NCBI GenBank assembly: GCA_900771345.1
Contig: CAAGNQ010000063.1
Span: forward strand, 1 to 64,000
DNA from: Clostridia bacterium
GTDB lineage: Bacteria; Bacillota; Clostridia; Christensenellales; Borkfalkiaceae
Length of the DNA stretch: 64,000 bases
Direction: 5' to 3'
Positions within the stretch are counted from its first letter, which is position 1. Each line of letters begins with the position of its first letter. A model generated the notes under the pieces. The model made no database searches. It had not been told where the DNA came from and saw nothing but the letters and a program-made list of their open reading frames with translations. This document shows positions 37,383-46,016 of this stretch, in pieces. The position numbers were made by a program, and so were the translations under genes.

Positions 37383-37835
37383 TTATTTAAAGTTTTCTTC
37401 TTCTAAAGCCTTAATTTTGTTAACTCTTCTTTCGTGGCGTGCGTCATAAGAAAAATCAGTTGAGAAAAATGCGTCGAAGATTTCGCTCGCTAATCCAGGT
37501 CCAACGACTCTTTCGCCAAGCGCTAAAACGTTTGCGTCGTTATGAAGCCTTGTCATTTTAGCAGAAAAAACGTCGTGACAGTGCCCACAACGAACACCTT
37601 TCACCTTGTTTGCCACAATGCTAACACCGATTCCCGTGCCACAAATAATAACGCCCTTATCGCACTCGCCTTTTGAAACGGCGTTAGCAACTAATATTGC
37701 ATAGTCGTTATAATCTACACTCGTTTTGTCAAAACACCCGAAATCTTTATACTCAATACCCTTCTTTTCAAGGTACTCGATTAGTACGGGTTTAAGGTTT
37801 ATCCCACCATGGTCACATCCTATTGCTACTTTCAT
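37383..37835 (-). CDS. rpiB: Ribose-5-phosphate isomerase B
   Basis: A 150-residue RpiB/LacAB-family isomerase: GCDHGGINLK at the start, the catalytic Cys loop (GVIICGTGIGVSIVANK) and the DANVLALGERVVG segment. It interconverts ribose 5-phosphate and ribulose 5-phosphate. It starts 2 bases after the phosphatase gene stop, so they are co-translated. Confidence 0.95.
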   Translation of the reverse strand: MKVAIGCDHGGINLKPVLIEYLEKKGIEYKDFGCFDKTSVDYNDYAILVANAVSKGECDKGVIICGTGIGVSIVANKVKGVRCGHCHDVFSAKMTRLHNDANVLALGERVVGPGLASEIFDAFFSTDFSYDARHERRVNKIKALEEENFK

Positions 37836-37837
37836 TT

Positions 37838-38284
37838 TTAGTTATCTCCTTTTTCATTAATTAGTCTTGATAATATTATTTCGCATCCTGCCGATATGCA
37901 GTACGCTGTTTTTTCATAAATATCTAGTTCTCTTCCGTAAGGGTCTGGCACGTCTCCAAGCCCAGTCATCTCACCAAAGGTTTTAACGTTTGCTAGCCCT
38001 GATAAATATCGTTTATGCTCCTCGGTCATACAAATTATTAGGTCATACGCGTGAAGGTGTTTTTCGGTAAGTTGTTTTGACTTAAACCCATAAGGCTTAT
38101 ATCCCAAAAGTTTAAGCGCCTTTGCCGAATTTTCACTCATTTTCGAGCCGTTTAGCGCTGATAATCCTGCGCTACTAACCCTGTATCCCGTTAATTGTGC
38201 CTGCTTAATTTTGTTTTTAAGAATAATCTCTGCCATAGGGCTTCTACAAGTGTTGCCCGTGCATACAAATAAAATCTTTTTCAT
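37838..38284 (-). CDS. ywlE: Protein-arginine phosphatase, YwlE-like (LMW-PTP fold)
   Basis: A 148-residue low-molecular-weight phosphatase. The P-loop reads CTGNTCRSPMA: the Thr in place of the usual Ile is the residue that gives B. subtilis YwlE its phospho-arginine specificity. The catalytic Asp loop is DVPDPYG. It reverses McsB phosphorylation, and mcsB lies less than 3 kb downstream on the same strand. The ATG at 38284 overlaps the sua5 stop (ATGA); a TTG 6 bases upstream is less likely. Specificity is predicted from the motif only. Confidence 0.88.
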   Translation of the reverse strand: MKKILFVCTGNTCRSPMAEIILKNKIKQAQLTGYRVSSAGLSALNGSKMSENSAKALKLLGYKPYGFKSKQLTEKHLHAYDLIICMTEEHKRYLSGLANVKTFGEMTGLGDVPDPYGRELDIYEKTAYCISAGCEIILSRLINEKGDN

Positions 38285-39270
38285 CCACAAGACTTCCTCA
38301 TTCTATTCATTATTCCCATACTTATCCCATCTTCGTCGGGAAGAGCGATAGCAATTATAACGTCAGCCTTAACCTCCCCTTCCAAAAGTTTATCGTATAA
38401 GTTTGATGCAATTTCCTTTTTGTTTTTGCCAAGTTTTAAAAAGTTTTTCTGCCCTAGTTTTTCAGCCACCTCGTCACTACACATAATAAAAGGTGTTTTT
38501 CCCTTTTCAACTAGGTCGTTATAATAATTTTCTGCATCTTCTAATTGATTTTCTTCAAACAAAACCGTGTCACACTTAGGTTTATAATGGGTGTATTTTA
38601 CGCCGGGTGATTTTATTTTGTCCCCTTCCTTATGCTCGGCTATTTCAACAGCGCCACAAACGCTTTCTATCATTTCTTTGGTTACTAGCCCTGCTCTTAA
38701 TATCCTAGGCACTTTGCCCGTAATGTCAAGTACGGTACTCTCAATTCCACCCTCGCATTTTCCACCGTCTAAAATTAGTGGGATTTTGCCGTTTAAATCG
38801 TTATATACGTGACTGGCAGTAACGGGGCTAGTATGCTTTGAAAGATTAGCACTAGGCGCAACTAACGGCGCGTTAATCTCTTTTAACAGTTGCTGGCAAC
38901 CCTCGTGAGAAGGCATTCTAACGGCAAGAGTTTCCCCACCACAAACTGCCTCTTTGCAAACGATATTCTTGCTCCTAAAAACAAGCGTTAACGGACCTGG
39001 CATAAAGGATTTTATTAGGTCGAAAACGTAATCTTGCTCAATATAAACGAGGCTATCTAAGGGAAAATCCTTATGAACGTGCGCAATAAGAGGATTATCG
39101 GACGGTCTGCCTTTAACCCTAAAAATCTCTTTCACGGCACTGCTATCGTAACCTATACCTGCAAGACCATAAACAGTCTCTGTCGGAATGGCGACAACTC
39201 CACCGTTATTTAAAATTTCTTTAGCCTCTAAAATACTAGAGTGGTCTATTTTTTTTATCTGTGTTTGCAT
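38281..39270 (-). CDS. tsaC: Threonylcarbamoyl-AMP synthase, Sua5 type
   Basis: A 329-residue protein with an N-terminal YrdC domain (AIPTETVYGLAG, KGRPSDNPLI, APSANLSKHTSPV) and a C-terminal Sua5 domain (about 235-329) introduced by SPGVKYTHYKP. It makes the intermediate for t6A37 in tRNAs reading ANN codons. The ATG at 39270 lies one base after the dnaB stop; upstream codons in this frame overlap dnaB. MtaB, encoded elsewhere in the window, modifies the same t6A. Confidence 0.94.
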   Translation of the reverse strand: MQTQIKKIDHSSILEAKEILNNGGVVAIPTETVYGLAGIGYDSSAVKEIFRVKGRPSDNPLIAHVHKDFPLDSLVYIEQDYVFDLIKSFMPGPLTLVFRSKNIVCKEAVCGGETLAVRMPSHEGCQQLLKEINAPLVAPSANLSKHTSPVTASHVYNDLNGKIPLILDGGKCEGGIESTVLDITGKVPRILRAGLVTKEMIESVCGAVEIAEHKEGDKIKSPGVKYTHYKPKCDTVLFEENQLEDAENYYNDLVEKGKTPFIMCSDEVAEKLGQKNFLKLGKNKKEIASNLYDKLLEGEVKADVIIAIALPDEDGISMGIMNRMRKSCG

Positions 39271-39271
39271 A

Positions 39272-40750
39272 TTAGAACAATTCTTCGTCAATATTTTTTG
39301 GTTTAGAAATAAATTCATTAGGTAGGTCCTCAACACCCTCAACCTTTATATCTGCGCTCTTTGGCTCGTCCATTATGCTCTTAAATGGAATAGGTTGCTT
39401 TGTTTCATTATCGTAGTTAAGGAATTTAGTGCATTCCCCTTGAAAATATACGTTGACGATTCCTTGAGCACCGTTCCTGTGTTTTTCAATAATAAGTTCT
39501 GCAACGTTCTTTTGAACGTTATTTTTTATCATCTCTTCGTCGCTAAGCCCTCTATCAGGTCTATGAATAAACATAACTATATCTGCGTCCTGCTCGATTG
39601 CACCCGATTCACGAAGGTCGGCAAGTTGAGGTCTGCCCTTTCTCGTTTCAACAGCACGTGAAAGTTGCGAAAGCGCTATAACAGGAACGTTTAACTCTTT
39701 TGCTAAAATCTTTAAACTTCTTGAAATTTCAGTTATCTCGTTCTGACGGCTGTCACTATTTCTAGTCTTATCAGGCGTCATAAGTTGAATATAATCGACC
39801 ATAATTAGGTCTAATCCAAACCTGTTTTTAAGTCTTCTGCATTTTGAGATTAATTCTCTAGGCTTAATAACGGCAGAATCGTCGATATAAATTCGTTTAT
39901 CAGACAAAATTTCTTTGGCTCTTGAAATCTTTAGCCACTCGGTCTTGTTCATTTGCCCCTTGACTGCATTCTGCATTGAAACGCCTGCGACCGAACAGAG
40001 CATTCTTTGAACGAGTTGGTCCTTTCCCATTTCGAGAGAGAAAACTGCGCAACTATAGCCTTGAAGGGCAACTCTCTCAACTAAATTCATAGCAAGAGAA
40101 GTTTTTCCCACGCCAGGTCTTGCAGCAAGAATAATTAAATCACTCTTATGCAATCCGTTAAGCAAATTATCTAAATCCTTATAATCGGTTTTTATCCCTT
40201 TAGAGCTCGACTTGTCGTTTGAAAGTTCGTCAAACTTGTTCATAACCTCGGGAATAACGCTCCCGATTTTAACCATTTCGCTAGTATCGGCAGTATTTGA
40301 AATATCGTAAACGGTCTTTTCTGCAAAGGCAAGCGATTGATTCTTATCAGAACTCTTTTGGCATTCGTCGATAATTTCAGCAGACCCTCTTATAAGTTTT
40401 CTAAGCATACTGTCTCTCGTAACAATATCTAGATAATTTTGATAGTTTGCTGACGACGGCAAAACGTTTGTAAGTTCTGCTATGTACTGTATCCCCCCAA
40501 CCTGTTGAAGAGTTCCTGCCTTTTCTAAAGCGTCGGTTAAAGTTACCATATCTACAGGCTGATTAGACTTAATTATTCCGTCCATTGCATTAAAAATATT
40601 TTTGTGTGATTCGGCGAAAAAGTCGTCTTCCGTTAGATATGCAGATACTTCCACTTGAATTTTAGTGTCGATTAATAAACAGCCTAATATTGCTTGCTCT
40701 GCCTCTAGGCTGTGAGGCATTTCCCCATAAACTTTCTGATTCTTTGCCAT
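39272..40750 (-). CDS. dnaB: Replicative DNA helicase DnaB
   Basis: A 492-residue DnaB (DnaC in B. subtilis naming). The N-terminal primase-interaction domain starts MPHSLEAEQAILG; the RecA-type core has Walker A ARPGVGKTSLAMN, Walker B MVDYIQLM and ALSQLSRAVETR. It forms the hexameric fork helicase. The ATG at 40750 is chosen since GGAGAAACTT precedes it. There is no intein. A DnaD-type loader component is encoded at 47963. Confidence 0.97.
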   Translation of the reverse strand: MAKNQKVYGEMPHSLEAEQAILGCLLIDTKIQVEVSAYLTEDDFFAESHKNIFNAMDGIIKSNQPVDMVTLTDALEKAGTLQQVGGIQYIAELTNVLPSSANYQNYLDIVTRDSMLRKLIRGSAEIIDECQKSSDKNQSLAFAEKTVYDISNTADTSEMVKIGSVIPEVMNKFDELSNDKSSSKGIKTDYKDLDNLLNGLHKSDLIILAARPGVGKTSLAMNLVERVALQGYSCAVFSLEMGKDQLVQRMLCSVAGVSMQNAVKGQMNKTEWLKISRAKEILSDKRIYIDDSAVIKPRELISKCRRLKNRFGLDLIMVDYIQLMTPDKTRNSDSRQNEITEISRSLKILAKELNVPVIALSQLSRAVETRKGRPQLADLRESGAIEQDADIVMFIHRPDRGLSDEEMIKNNVQKNVAELIIEKHRNGAQGIVNVYFQGECTKFLNYDNETKQPIPFKSIMDEPKSADIKVEGVEDLPNEFISKPKNIDEELF

Positions 40751-40773
40751 AAGTTTCTCCATTTTATCACTCG

Positions 40774-42525
40774 TTATATTCTTTTAAATTGCTCTAAAGT
40801 ATCCTCAAACACCTTAAATGCCGCTATAAAGCAATCTTTTTTAGTTAAGTCAACCCCTGCTATTTTTAAAAGTTCAACAGGCCCGTCAGAACTGCCTGAC
40901 GATAAAAACTTGAAGTAATCGTCAACGGCACTCTGCCCTTCTGTTAATATTCTGTCGGCGATTGCAAGTGCACTTATTATGCCCGTTGCATATTTATATA
41001 CGTAAAACGCCCTGTAAAAATGAGGTATTCTCGCCCATTCGTATTTTATATATCCCTCGCTTATAACTGCGTCACCATAATACTGTTTATTAAGGTCTAA
41101 ATAGATATTGCAAAGGTTTTCTTTTGTTAGAGGTTCGCCCTCCTCAACCATTTTGTGCACTATTTGTTCAAATTCGGCAAACTGCGTCTGCCTAAAGAGG
41201 GTTGTTCTTATCATCTCTAGAAGATATGATAAAAGATATTTTTTAAGTTTTTTATCTTCTTCGGTTTTTAAAAGATATTTTATAAGCAACACTTCGTTAA
41301 CAGTACTTGCCACTTCTGCAACGAAAATTCTATAATCTGCCTTTGCGTATGGCTGAGTGCGATTTGAGAAGTAAGAATGAATGCTGTGCCCCATTTCGTG
41401 CGCTATCGTGAAAATATCGTGCGTGGTCTTTTGATAATTTAACAAAACGAAAGGATGAGTGTCGTAAACTGCAACGCTATATGCACCACTCCTCTTGCCC
41501 TTTTTCTCATAAACGTCAATCCATCTTTGATTTTTTGCTTTAAGAAGAAGTTCTTTATATTCTTCCCCTAAAGGCGCTAACCCTTCAACTACTAAGTTAT
41601 ATGCATCTTCGTATTCAAGTTGCATTTCTGCGCCTTGAACTGTCGGAACGTACATATCGTACATATACATTTTTTTATAGCCTAAGAGTTTCTTCCTCTC
41701 CCTAACGTATTCGTGAAGCAAAGGTGTTGCATCATTAGTAGTGCTAATCAAGTTGTCATAAACCTCTCTCGGTACGTCCTCCCCTAAAAGAGCCTTGTCA
41801 AGCACTGACGGATATTTTCTAGCCTTAGCGCTAAACACGCCTTTTTTTACGTTGCCATAATAAGTTGCCGATATAACGTTTATAAGCGAAACGTACGCCT
41901 CGTAATACTTATTAAAGGCTTTTTCTCTAAGTTTTCTATCGTCGCCGTGCAAAATAACACTATAAGTCCCGTGCGAAAGTTCAATCGTTTGCCCGTTATG
42001 GCGAATTTTGCCTAGTGGCAAATCAGCATTATCAATCTTAGTAAAAATTTCCTTAAAACTAGACAACGGCTCGCTTGCAAGTGAAAGAAGTTTTTCCTCG
42101 TCTTCGGAAAGAATATGTTCTTTTTCCTGCAAAATACTCTTAATAGTATAGTCGTACTCTTTGAGTTTAGGATTTTTCATATACTCTTTTAAAAGGTCAA
42201 CACCGAGCGCTGTAAGTTCAGGCAAGAAAAACGCAGTGCTTTCTCCGTACTTAACGCCTAGCGCAGTTACCTTTGATAAAAGGGCGTCCATCTTAGAGTT
42301 TTTAGTGTCCTCGTCATGCTTCATCATTGCGTAAACCGAGAGTTTATCAATCTCTCTCGCAACCTTCTCTTGCGCTTTCATACACTCGTAAAAACTGTTC
42401 GCATCACCGAGTTTACCCTTAAACTCGTCAAAATTAAGTTGATTTTTAACCTCGTCAAAAGTTTTCTGCCATTCTATTTCGCTGGCGAAAATTTCCTCGG
42501 TCGCCCAAGTATATTTGTTATCCAA
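40774..42525 (-). CDS. pepF: Oligoendopeptidase F
   Basis: A 583-residue M3B metallopeptidase. The zinc site is HEMGH (in IAHEMGHSIHSYF) with the downstream Glu in FVAEVASTVNE; length fits PepF. It cleaves peptides of roughly 7-17 residues in the cytosol. The start is TTG with AGGAGG 5 bases upstream; the first ATG in frame lies too far in. It is 24 bases upstream of dnaB. Confidence 0.95.
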   Translation of the reverse strand: MDNKYTWATEEIFASEIEWQKTFDEVKNQLNFDEFKGKLGDANSFYECMKAQEKVAREIDKLSVYAMMKHDEDTKNSKMDALLSKVTALGVKYGESTAFFLPELTALGVDLLKEYMKNPKLKEYDYTIKSILQEKEHILSEDEEKLLSLASEPLSSFKEIFTKIDNADLPLGKIRHNGQTIELSHGTYSVILHGDDRKLREKAFNKYYEAYVSLINVISATYYGNVKKGVFSAKARKYPSVLDKALLGEDVPREVYDNLISTTNDATPLLHEYVRERKKLLGYKKMYMYDMYVPTVQGAEMQLEYEDAYNLVVEGLAPLGEEYKELLLKAKNQRWIDVYEKKGKRSGAYSVAVYDTHPFVLLNYQKTTHDIFTIAHEMGHSIHSYFSNRTQPYAKADYRIFVAEVASTVNEVLLIKYLLKTEEDKKLKKYLLSYLLEMIRTTLFRQTQFAEFEQIVHKMVEEGEPLTKENLCNIYLDLNKQYYGDAVISEGYIKYEWARIPHFYRAFYVYKYATGIISALAIADRILTEGQSAVDDYFKFLSSGSSDGPVELLKIAGVDLTKKDCFIAAFKVFEDTLEQFKRI

Positions 42526-42547
42526 AATACCCTCCTAACTCAAATAA

Positions 42548-43903
42548 TTAGTTTTTGTTGCTGTGAATTGGTGCTGGCATTCTTCCACCACGACTTATAA
42601 ATTCATTGCACCCGTATGGACTTACTGGCATTATCGGTGCACTACCTAAAAGACCACCGAATTCTACGCATTCTCCCACGCCCTTGTTTGGAACGGGAAT
42701 AACGCGCACTGCCGTCGTCTTATTATTAATCATTCCGATTGCAGCCTCGTCTGCTATCATTCCACTAATGGTTGACGCTGGAGTGTCACCAGGAATTGCT
42801 ATCATATCAAGACCTACACTGCAAACGCAGGTCATTGCCTCTAATTTGCTTAAAGTTATTGCACCACTCTTTGCGGCGTTTATCATTCCTATATCTTCGC
42901 TGACAGGTATAAATGCGCCCGAAAGCCCACCGACGTTTGAACTTGCCATAACGCCACCTTTTTTAACGGCGTCGTTAAGCATAGCGAGAGCAGCAGTCGT
43001 CCCATGACCACCGACAGAATCTAGACCTATTTCTTCTAGAATGTGCGCAACACTGTCCCCCATAACAGGAGTTGGTGCTAAAGATAGGTCAACAATACCA
43101 AATTCTGCATTTAGCCTCTTTGACGCCTCTCCAGCAATAAGTTGCCCTGCTCTAGTTATCTTAAACGCAGTCTTTTTGATTATTTCTGCCACCTCGTCAA
43201 TAGACTTGCCCTTAGCACTCTTTAACGCGTGATGCACAACGCCAGGGCCTGAAACGCCAACGTTTATTACCGTTTCCCCCTCGCCTACGCCGTGGAAAGC
43301 ACCTGCCATAAACGGATTATCCTCAACGGCGTTACAAAAAACTACTAGTTTTGCGCAACCGAATCCGTCACGCTCTTTAGTTATTTCAGCCGTTTTTTTG
43401 ATGATTTCGCCCATAAGCGCAACGGCGTTCATATTTATGCCTGCTTTTGAAGAGCCTACGTTTACTGAAGAACACATTCTGTCAGTTATAGCAAGCGCTT
43501 CAGGAATACTCTCTATAAACGATTTTTCATAACTAGTCATTCCCTTATGCACGAGGGCAGAATATCCACCTATAAAGTCAATTCCAATATTTTTTGCCGC
43601 ATCATCAAGCGCCTTTGCAAGAACTATTTCCTTTCCACAAAAGGAGGAAGTTAATAAACTTGCAGGCGTGATAGAAACACGCTTGTTAATAATAGGTATT
43701 CCATATTCCGAGCCCAGTTCGTCAGCCACTTTAACGATATTTTCGGCTTTTTTGCAAATCTTATCGTAACAAAGGCTGGCCGTCTTTTTCGCGTCCTCTC
43801 TTATGCAAGATAATAAGGATATGCCCATAGTTATCGTACGAACGTCAAAGTGCTCTTTTTCAACCATATCTATCGTTTCAAGAATTTCATTTCTGTTAAG
43901 CAT
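42548..43903 (-). CDS. UPF0210 (PFL-like, DUF711) family protein
   Basis: A 451-residue protein matching the UPF0210 family start ([11 protein letters not shown]) and containing Gly-rich and Ala-rich segments such as [12 protein letters not shown] and [12 protein letters not shown]. The family resembles pyruvate formate-lyase in fold but lacks a clear glycyl-radical motif; its function is unknown. It lies 11 bases after the ACT-domain gene, a pairing conserved across Bacillota and Archaea, so the two probably work together. Confidence 0.92.
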   Translation of the reverse strand: MLNRNEILETIDMVEKEHFDVRTITMGISLLSCIREDAKKTASLCYDKICKKAENIVKVADELGSEYGIPIINKRVSITPASLLTSSFCGKEIVLAKALDDAAKNIGIDFIGGYSALVHKGMTSYEKSFIESIPEALAITDRMCSSVNVGSSKAGINMNAVALMGEIIKKTAEITKERDGFGCAKLVVFCNAVEDNPFMAGAFHGVGEGETVINVGVSGPGVVHHALKSAKGKSIDEVAEIIKKTAFKITRAGQLIAGEASKRLNAEFGIVDLSLAPTPVMGDSVAHILEEIGLDSVGGHGTTAALAMLNDAVKKGGVMASSNVGGLSGAFIPVSEDIGMINAAKSGAITLSKLEAMTCVCSVGLDMIAIPGDTPASTISGMIADEAAIGMINNKTTAVRVIPVPNKGVGECVEFGGLLGSAPIMPVSPYGCNEFISRGGRMPAPIHSNKN

Positions 43904-43914
43904 ATCTTTCCCTC

Positions 43915-44184
43915 TTATATTTTATGCATTGCGTTAAAAATATCTTCGTGCTGAATATGTATTGACACGCCTATTTGTTCGCCAAGTGTTTCAAGGGCAA
44001 CCTTTAATTCTTTAAGAGATAACTTTGCATTTGCAAGATTGCAAAGCATAAGCATAGTAAAATTCCCTTGCACTATCGTTTGGCTGATGTCCTCAATATT
44101 CACGTTGTTATTAGCAAGTTCTGTTGAAACCTTGCTTATAATCCCTGCCTTGTCCTTCCCTATTACCGTTACTATTGCACGCAT
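43915..44184 (-). CDS. ACT-domain protein (UPF0237)
   Basis: 89 residues forming a single ACT domain with extension ([30 protein letters not shown]). ACT domains bind amino acids, so it may be the ligand sensor for the UPF0210 partner encoded immediately downstream. The ligand is unknown. Confidence 0.93.
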   Translation of the reverse strand: MRAIVTVIGKDKAGIISKVSTELANNNVNIEDISQTIVQGNFTMLMLCNLANAKLSLKELKVALETLGEQIGVSIHIQHEDIFNAMHKI

Positions 44185-44195
44185 AATCCTTCTCC

Positions 44196-44711
44196 TTAAC
44201 TTAAAATTTCATAACTGATTAAAACGTTTCCTTGAGTAATAAATCTCACGTTGTCATTTTCATTAAACTTAGGAAACTCTTTTTCATAAAACACTAAAAC
44301 CTTTCGCTCGTAAAAATCCTTTTTATACTTATTCCACTCTAGAAAAATTAGCGCCTTAAAATCTACGCCGTCTTTTTCTTGCAAATCTTCGTCGTACTCG
44401 AAAAAACTTGCAGTTGACGTTTCCCTTATTCCCGTTTCAAGATTGTAAAGCAAATGATAATACCTATTTACCCTCTTAAACTTTATACCTAAGTATATAA
44501 AGGAAAATGCCGTAAACACGAACGTTATTGCATATTGGATAATCTTTACAGTAGCGATTTTGGGCGATCTATAAGGCAAGGTTAAATACCATACGAGTAG
44601 CCCTACGCTAACTGCTATAAACACACCTAAAAGCACTAGATATAAGGCGAGCGTCTTTTTTCTCTGAATTTTTGCCCTAAATAGTTCCTCTCTGTCGTAA
44701 TATTCTACCAT
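44196..44711 (-). CDS. Hypothetical membrane protein, two helices
   Basis: 171 residues with two hydrophobic helices (about 21-44 and 57-78) and a soluble C-terminal half rich in Tyr, Phe and charged residues. No family is recognised. It lies between the next membrane protein gene and the ACT gene on a continuous transcript (gaps of 12 and 11 bases), so it may be a lineage-specific envelope protein. Confidence 0.72.
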   Translation of the reverse strand: MVEYYDREELFRAKIQRKKTLALYLVLLGVFIAVSVGLLVWYLTLPYRSPKIATVKIIQYAITFVFTAFSFIYLGIKFKRVNRYYHLLYNLETGIRETSTASFFEYDEDLQEKDGVDFKALIFLEWNKYKKDFYERKVLVFYEKEFPKFNENDNVRFITQGNVLISYEILS

Positions 44712-44723
44712 CTCTTTTCTCCA

Positions 44724-45182
44724 CTACTTGTAATCGGTTTTGATTTTTTCTAACCCGTTATCCGTCTTGCGATAAAGTTCAAACCTATCTTCAAACTCAG
44801 CCATAATTAGATTAGGATTTTGTTTAACCTCATAATACTTTGGCTGTTCTTCTTTATTTTCTTGTTTTTGACCTTCCTCACTAAATTCATTTTCTCTCTG
44901 CTTTTCTTTTTGCCTTCTTTTTTTGCCGTCGATTCTAAACAATTTGCGAAAGGTTACCACCACTGCAAATATAAGCGATAGTGCAAAAAGTACTAGAAAC
45001 ACGTCCCTTAAAATAGGCGTTTTTGAAACTGTTCCGGTTATGTATAAAATTGCATATACGACTGCTACAAGTAGTGCCAAATATAAATTCAATATTGATA
45101 TAACAGCGTATAAAGCCTTAAAAATCGTTTTACAAATTTTTTTAATTATTCCTAAAAAAAATCGGTTTTTGTATAAAATCAT
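44724..45182 (-). CDS. Hypothetical membrane protein, two helices and charged tail
   Basis: 152 residues: a basic start, two membrane helices (about 24-50 and 58-78), a highly charged Lys/Glu/Gln linker (about 85-118) and a short C-terminal domain. No family is recognised. Its start overlaps the lepB stop by 4 bases (ATGA), so it is translated with signal peptidase I. Layout resembles the neighbouring 171-residue protein, though no sequence similarity is obvious. Confidence 0.72.
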   Translation of the reverse strand: MILYKNRFFLGIIKKICKTIFKALYAVISILNLYLALLVAVVYAILYITGTVSKTPILRDVFLVLFALSLIFAVVVTFRKLFRIDGKKRRQKEKQRENEFSEEGQKQENKEEQPKYYEVKQNPNLIMAEFEDRFELYRKTDNGLEKIKTDYK

Positions 45183-45814
45183 TTCGTACCTCTTCCTAGC
45201 CTATAAATAAACTGCGTAAACCACATATAATTTTTAGAATTTTCCTCTACCACGCCTACTATCTCTTCTTTCGTGCAAGGTCCATAGGCTTGGTCACGGC
45301 TATCTCTACTTATCCCTCTATTATCCCCTAAAAAGAAAACTTCGCCCTCTTTAAGTTGCCATTTAGATAACCCACTATCTTCAGGTTGTGGCGTGGTGAT
45401 TACCTGCTCGGAAAAATATGCTTCCTCCAACTTTTCACCGTTAATAAAAACGAATCCCTCTTTAATCTCAACCGTATCGCCGTCCATTGCAATAAGGCGT
45501 TTTATTATATATTTGCCATCATTATTTTGGTCAATAATGATTATATCCCCACGCTCTGCCGTTTGTTTTTTATTCACAACGAGCACGTCACCAGATTGAA
45601 GGGTAGGCTCCATTGACGCACCGACAACTCGAACTAGAAAAAATACTTGGGTATTTAAGTATAACACTACAGCAACAAACACTGCTATTATACCTATAAA
45701 TATGAAAAATCCTAGGTTGGATTTTTTTTCGTCACCACCATTTTCAATAGGGGTTTGAGAGTCCATTTGCTCGGTTAAAACTACCTCTTCATCTAGTCTA
45801 TTTATCTCGCTCAT
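45179..45814 (-). CDS. lepB: Signal peptidase I
   Basis: A 211-residue single-helix type I signal peptidase. The catalytic Ser is in GASMEPTLQSGD, the catalytic Lys in IIKRLIAMDGD, and the box E motif is FFLGDNRGISRDSR. The N-terminal cytosolic tail (about 35 residues, acidic) is longer than in many Bacillota. The ATG at 45814 lies inside the end of the DUF951 gene, with AAGGAG 13 bases upstream; a TTG 42 bases upstream is possible. It cuts signal peptides outside the membrane. Confidence 0.94.
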   Translation of the reverse strand: MSEINRLDEEVVLTEQMDSQTPIENGGDEKKSNLGFFIFIGIIAVFVAVVLYLNTQVFFLVRVVGASMEPTLQSGDVLVVNKKQTAERGDIIIIDQNNDGKYIIKRLIAMDGDTVEIKEGFVFINGEKLEEAYFSEQVITTPQPEDSGLSKWQLKEGEVFFLGDNRGISRDSRDQAYGPCTKEEIVGVVEENSKNYMWFTQFIYRLGRGTK

Positions 45815-45992
45815 TAATATCGATATACTCCTTTGCCATTTTTTTAACCTCTTCAACCGTTAAAAAAATAGCCCGTCCACACTTAGTGCATTTTAATTTT
45901 ATATCAGCACCCGTCCTCGCAACCACCCATTGATTAGAGCCACAGGCGTGATTTTTTTTGGAAATTATCTTCCCTCCAACACTATACGTCAT
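45798..45992 (-). CDS. DUF951-family zinc-binding protein
   Basis: 64 residues with the family pattern: KKNHACGSNQW, RTGADIKLKC, CTKCGRAIF. The three-to-four Cys suggest a zinc ribbon; DUF951 is found across Bacillota, often near ychF or S6 genes, with unknown role. Its end overlaps the lepB start. Confidence 0.9.
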   Translation of the reverse strand: MTYSVGGKIISKKNHACGSNQWVVARTGADIKLKCTKCGRAIFLTVEEVKKMAKEYIDINERDK

Positions 45993-46016
45993 AAATTATA
46001 CCTTTAATTGCACCGA

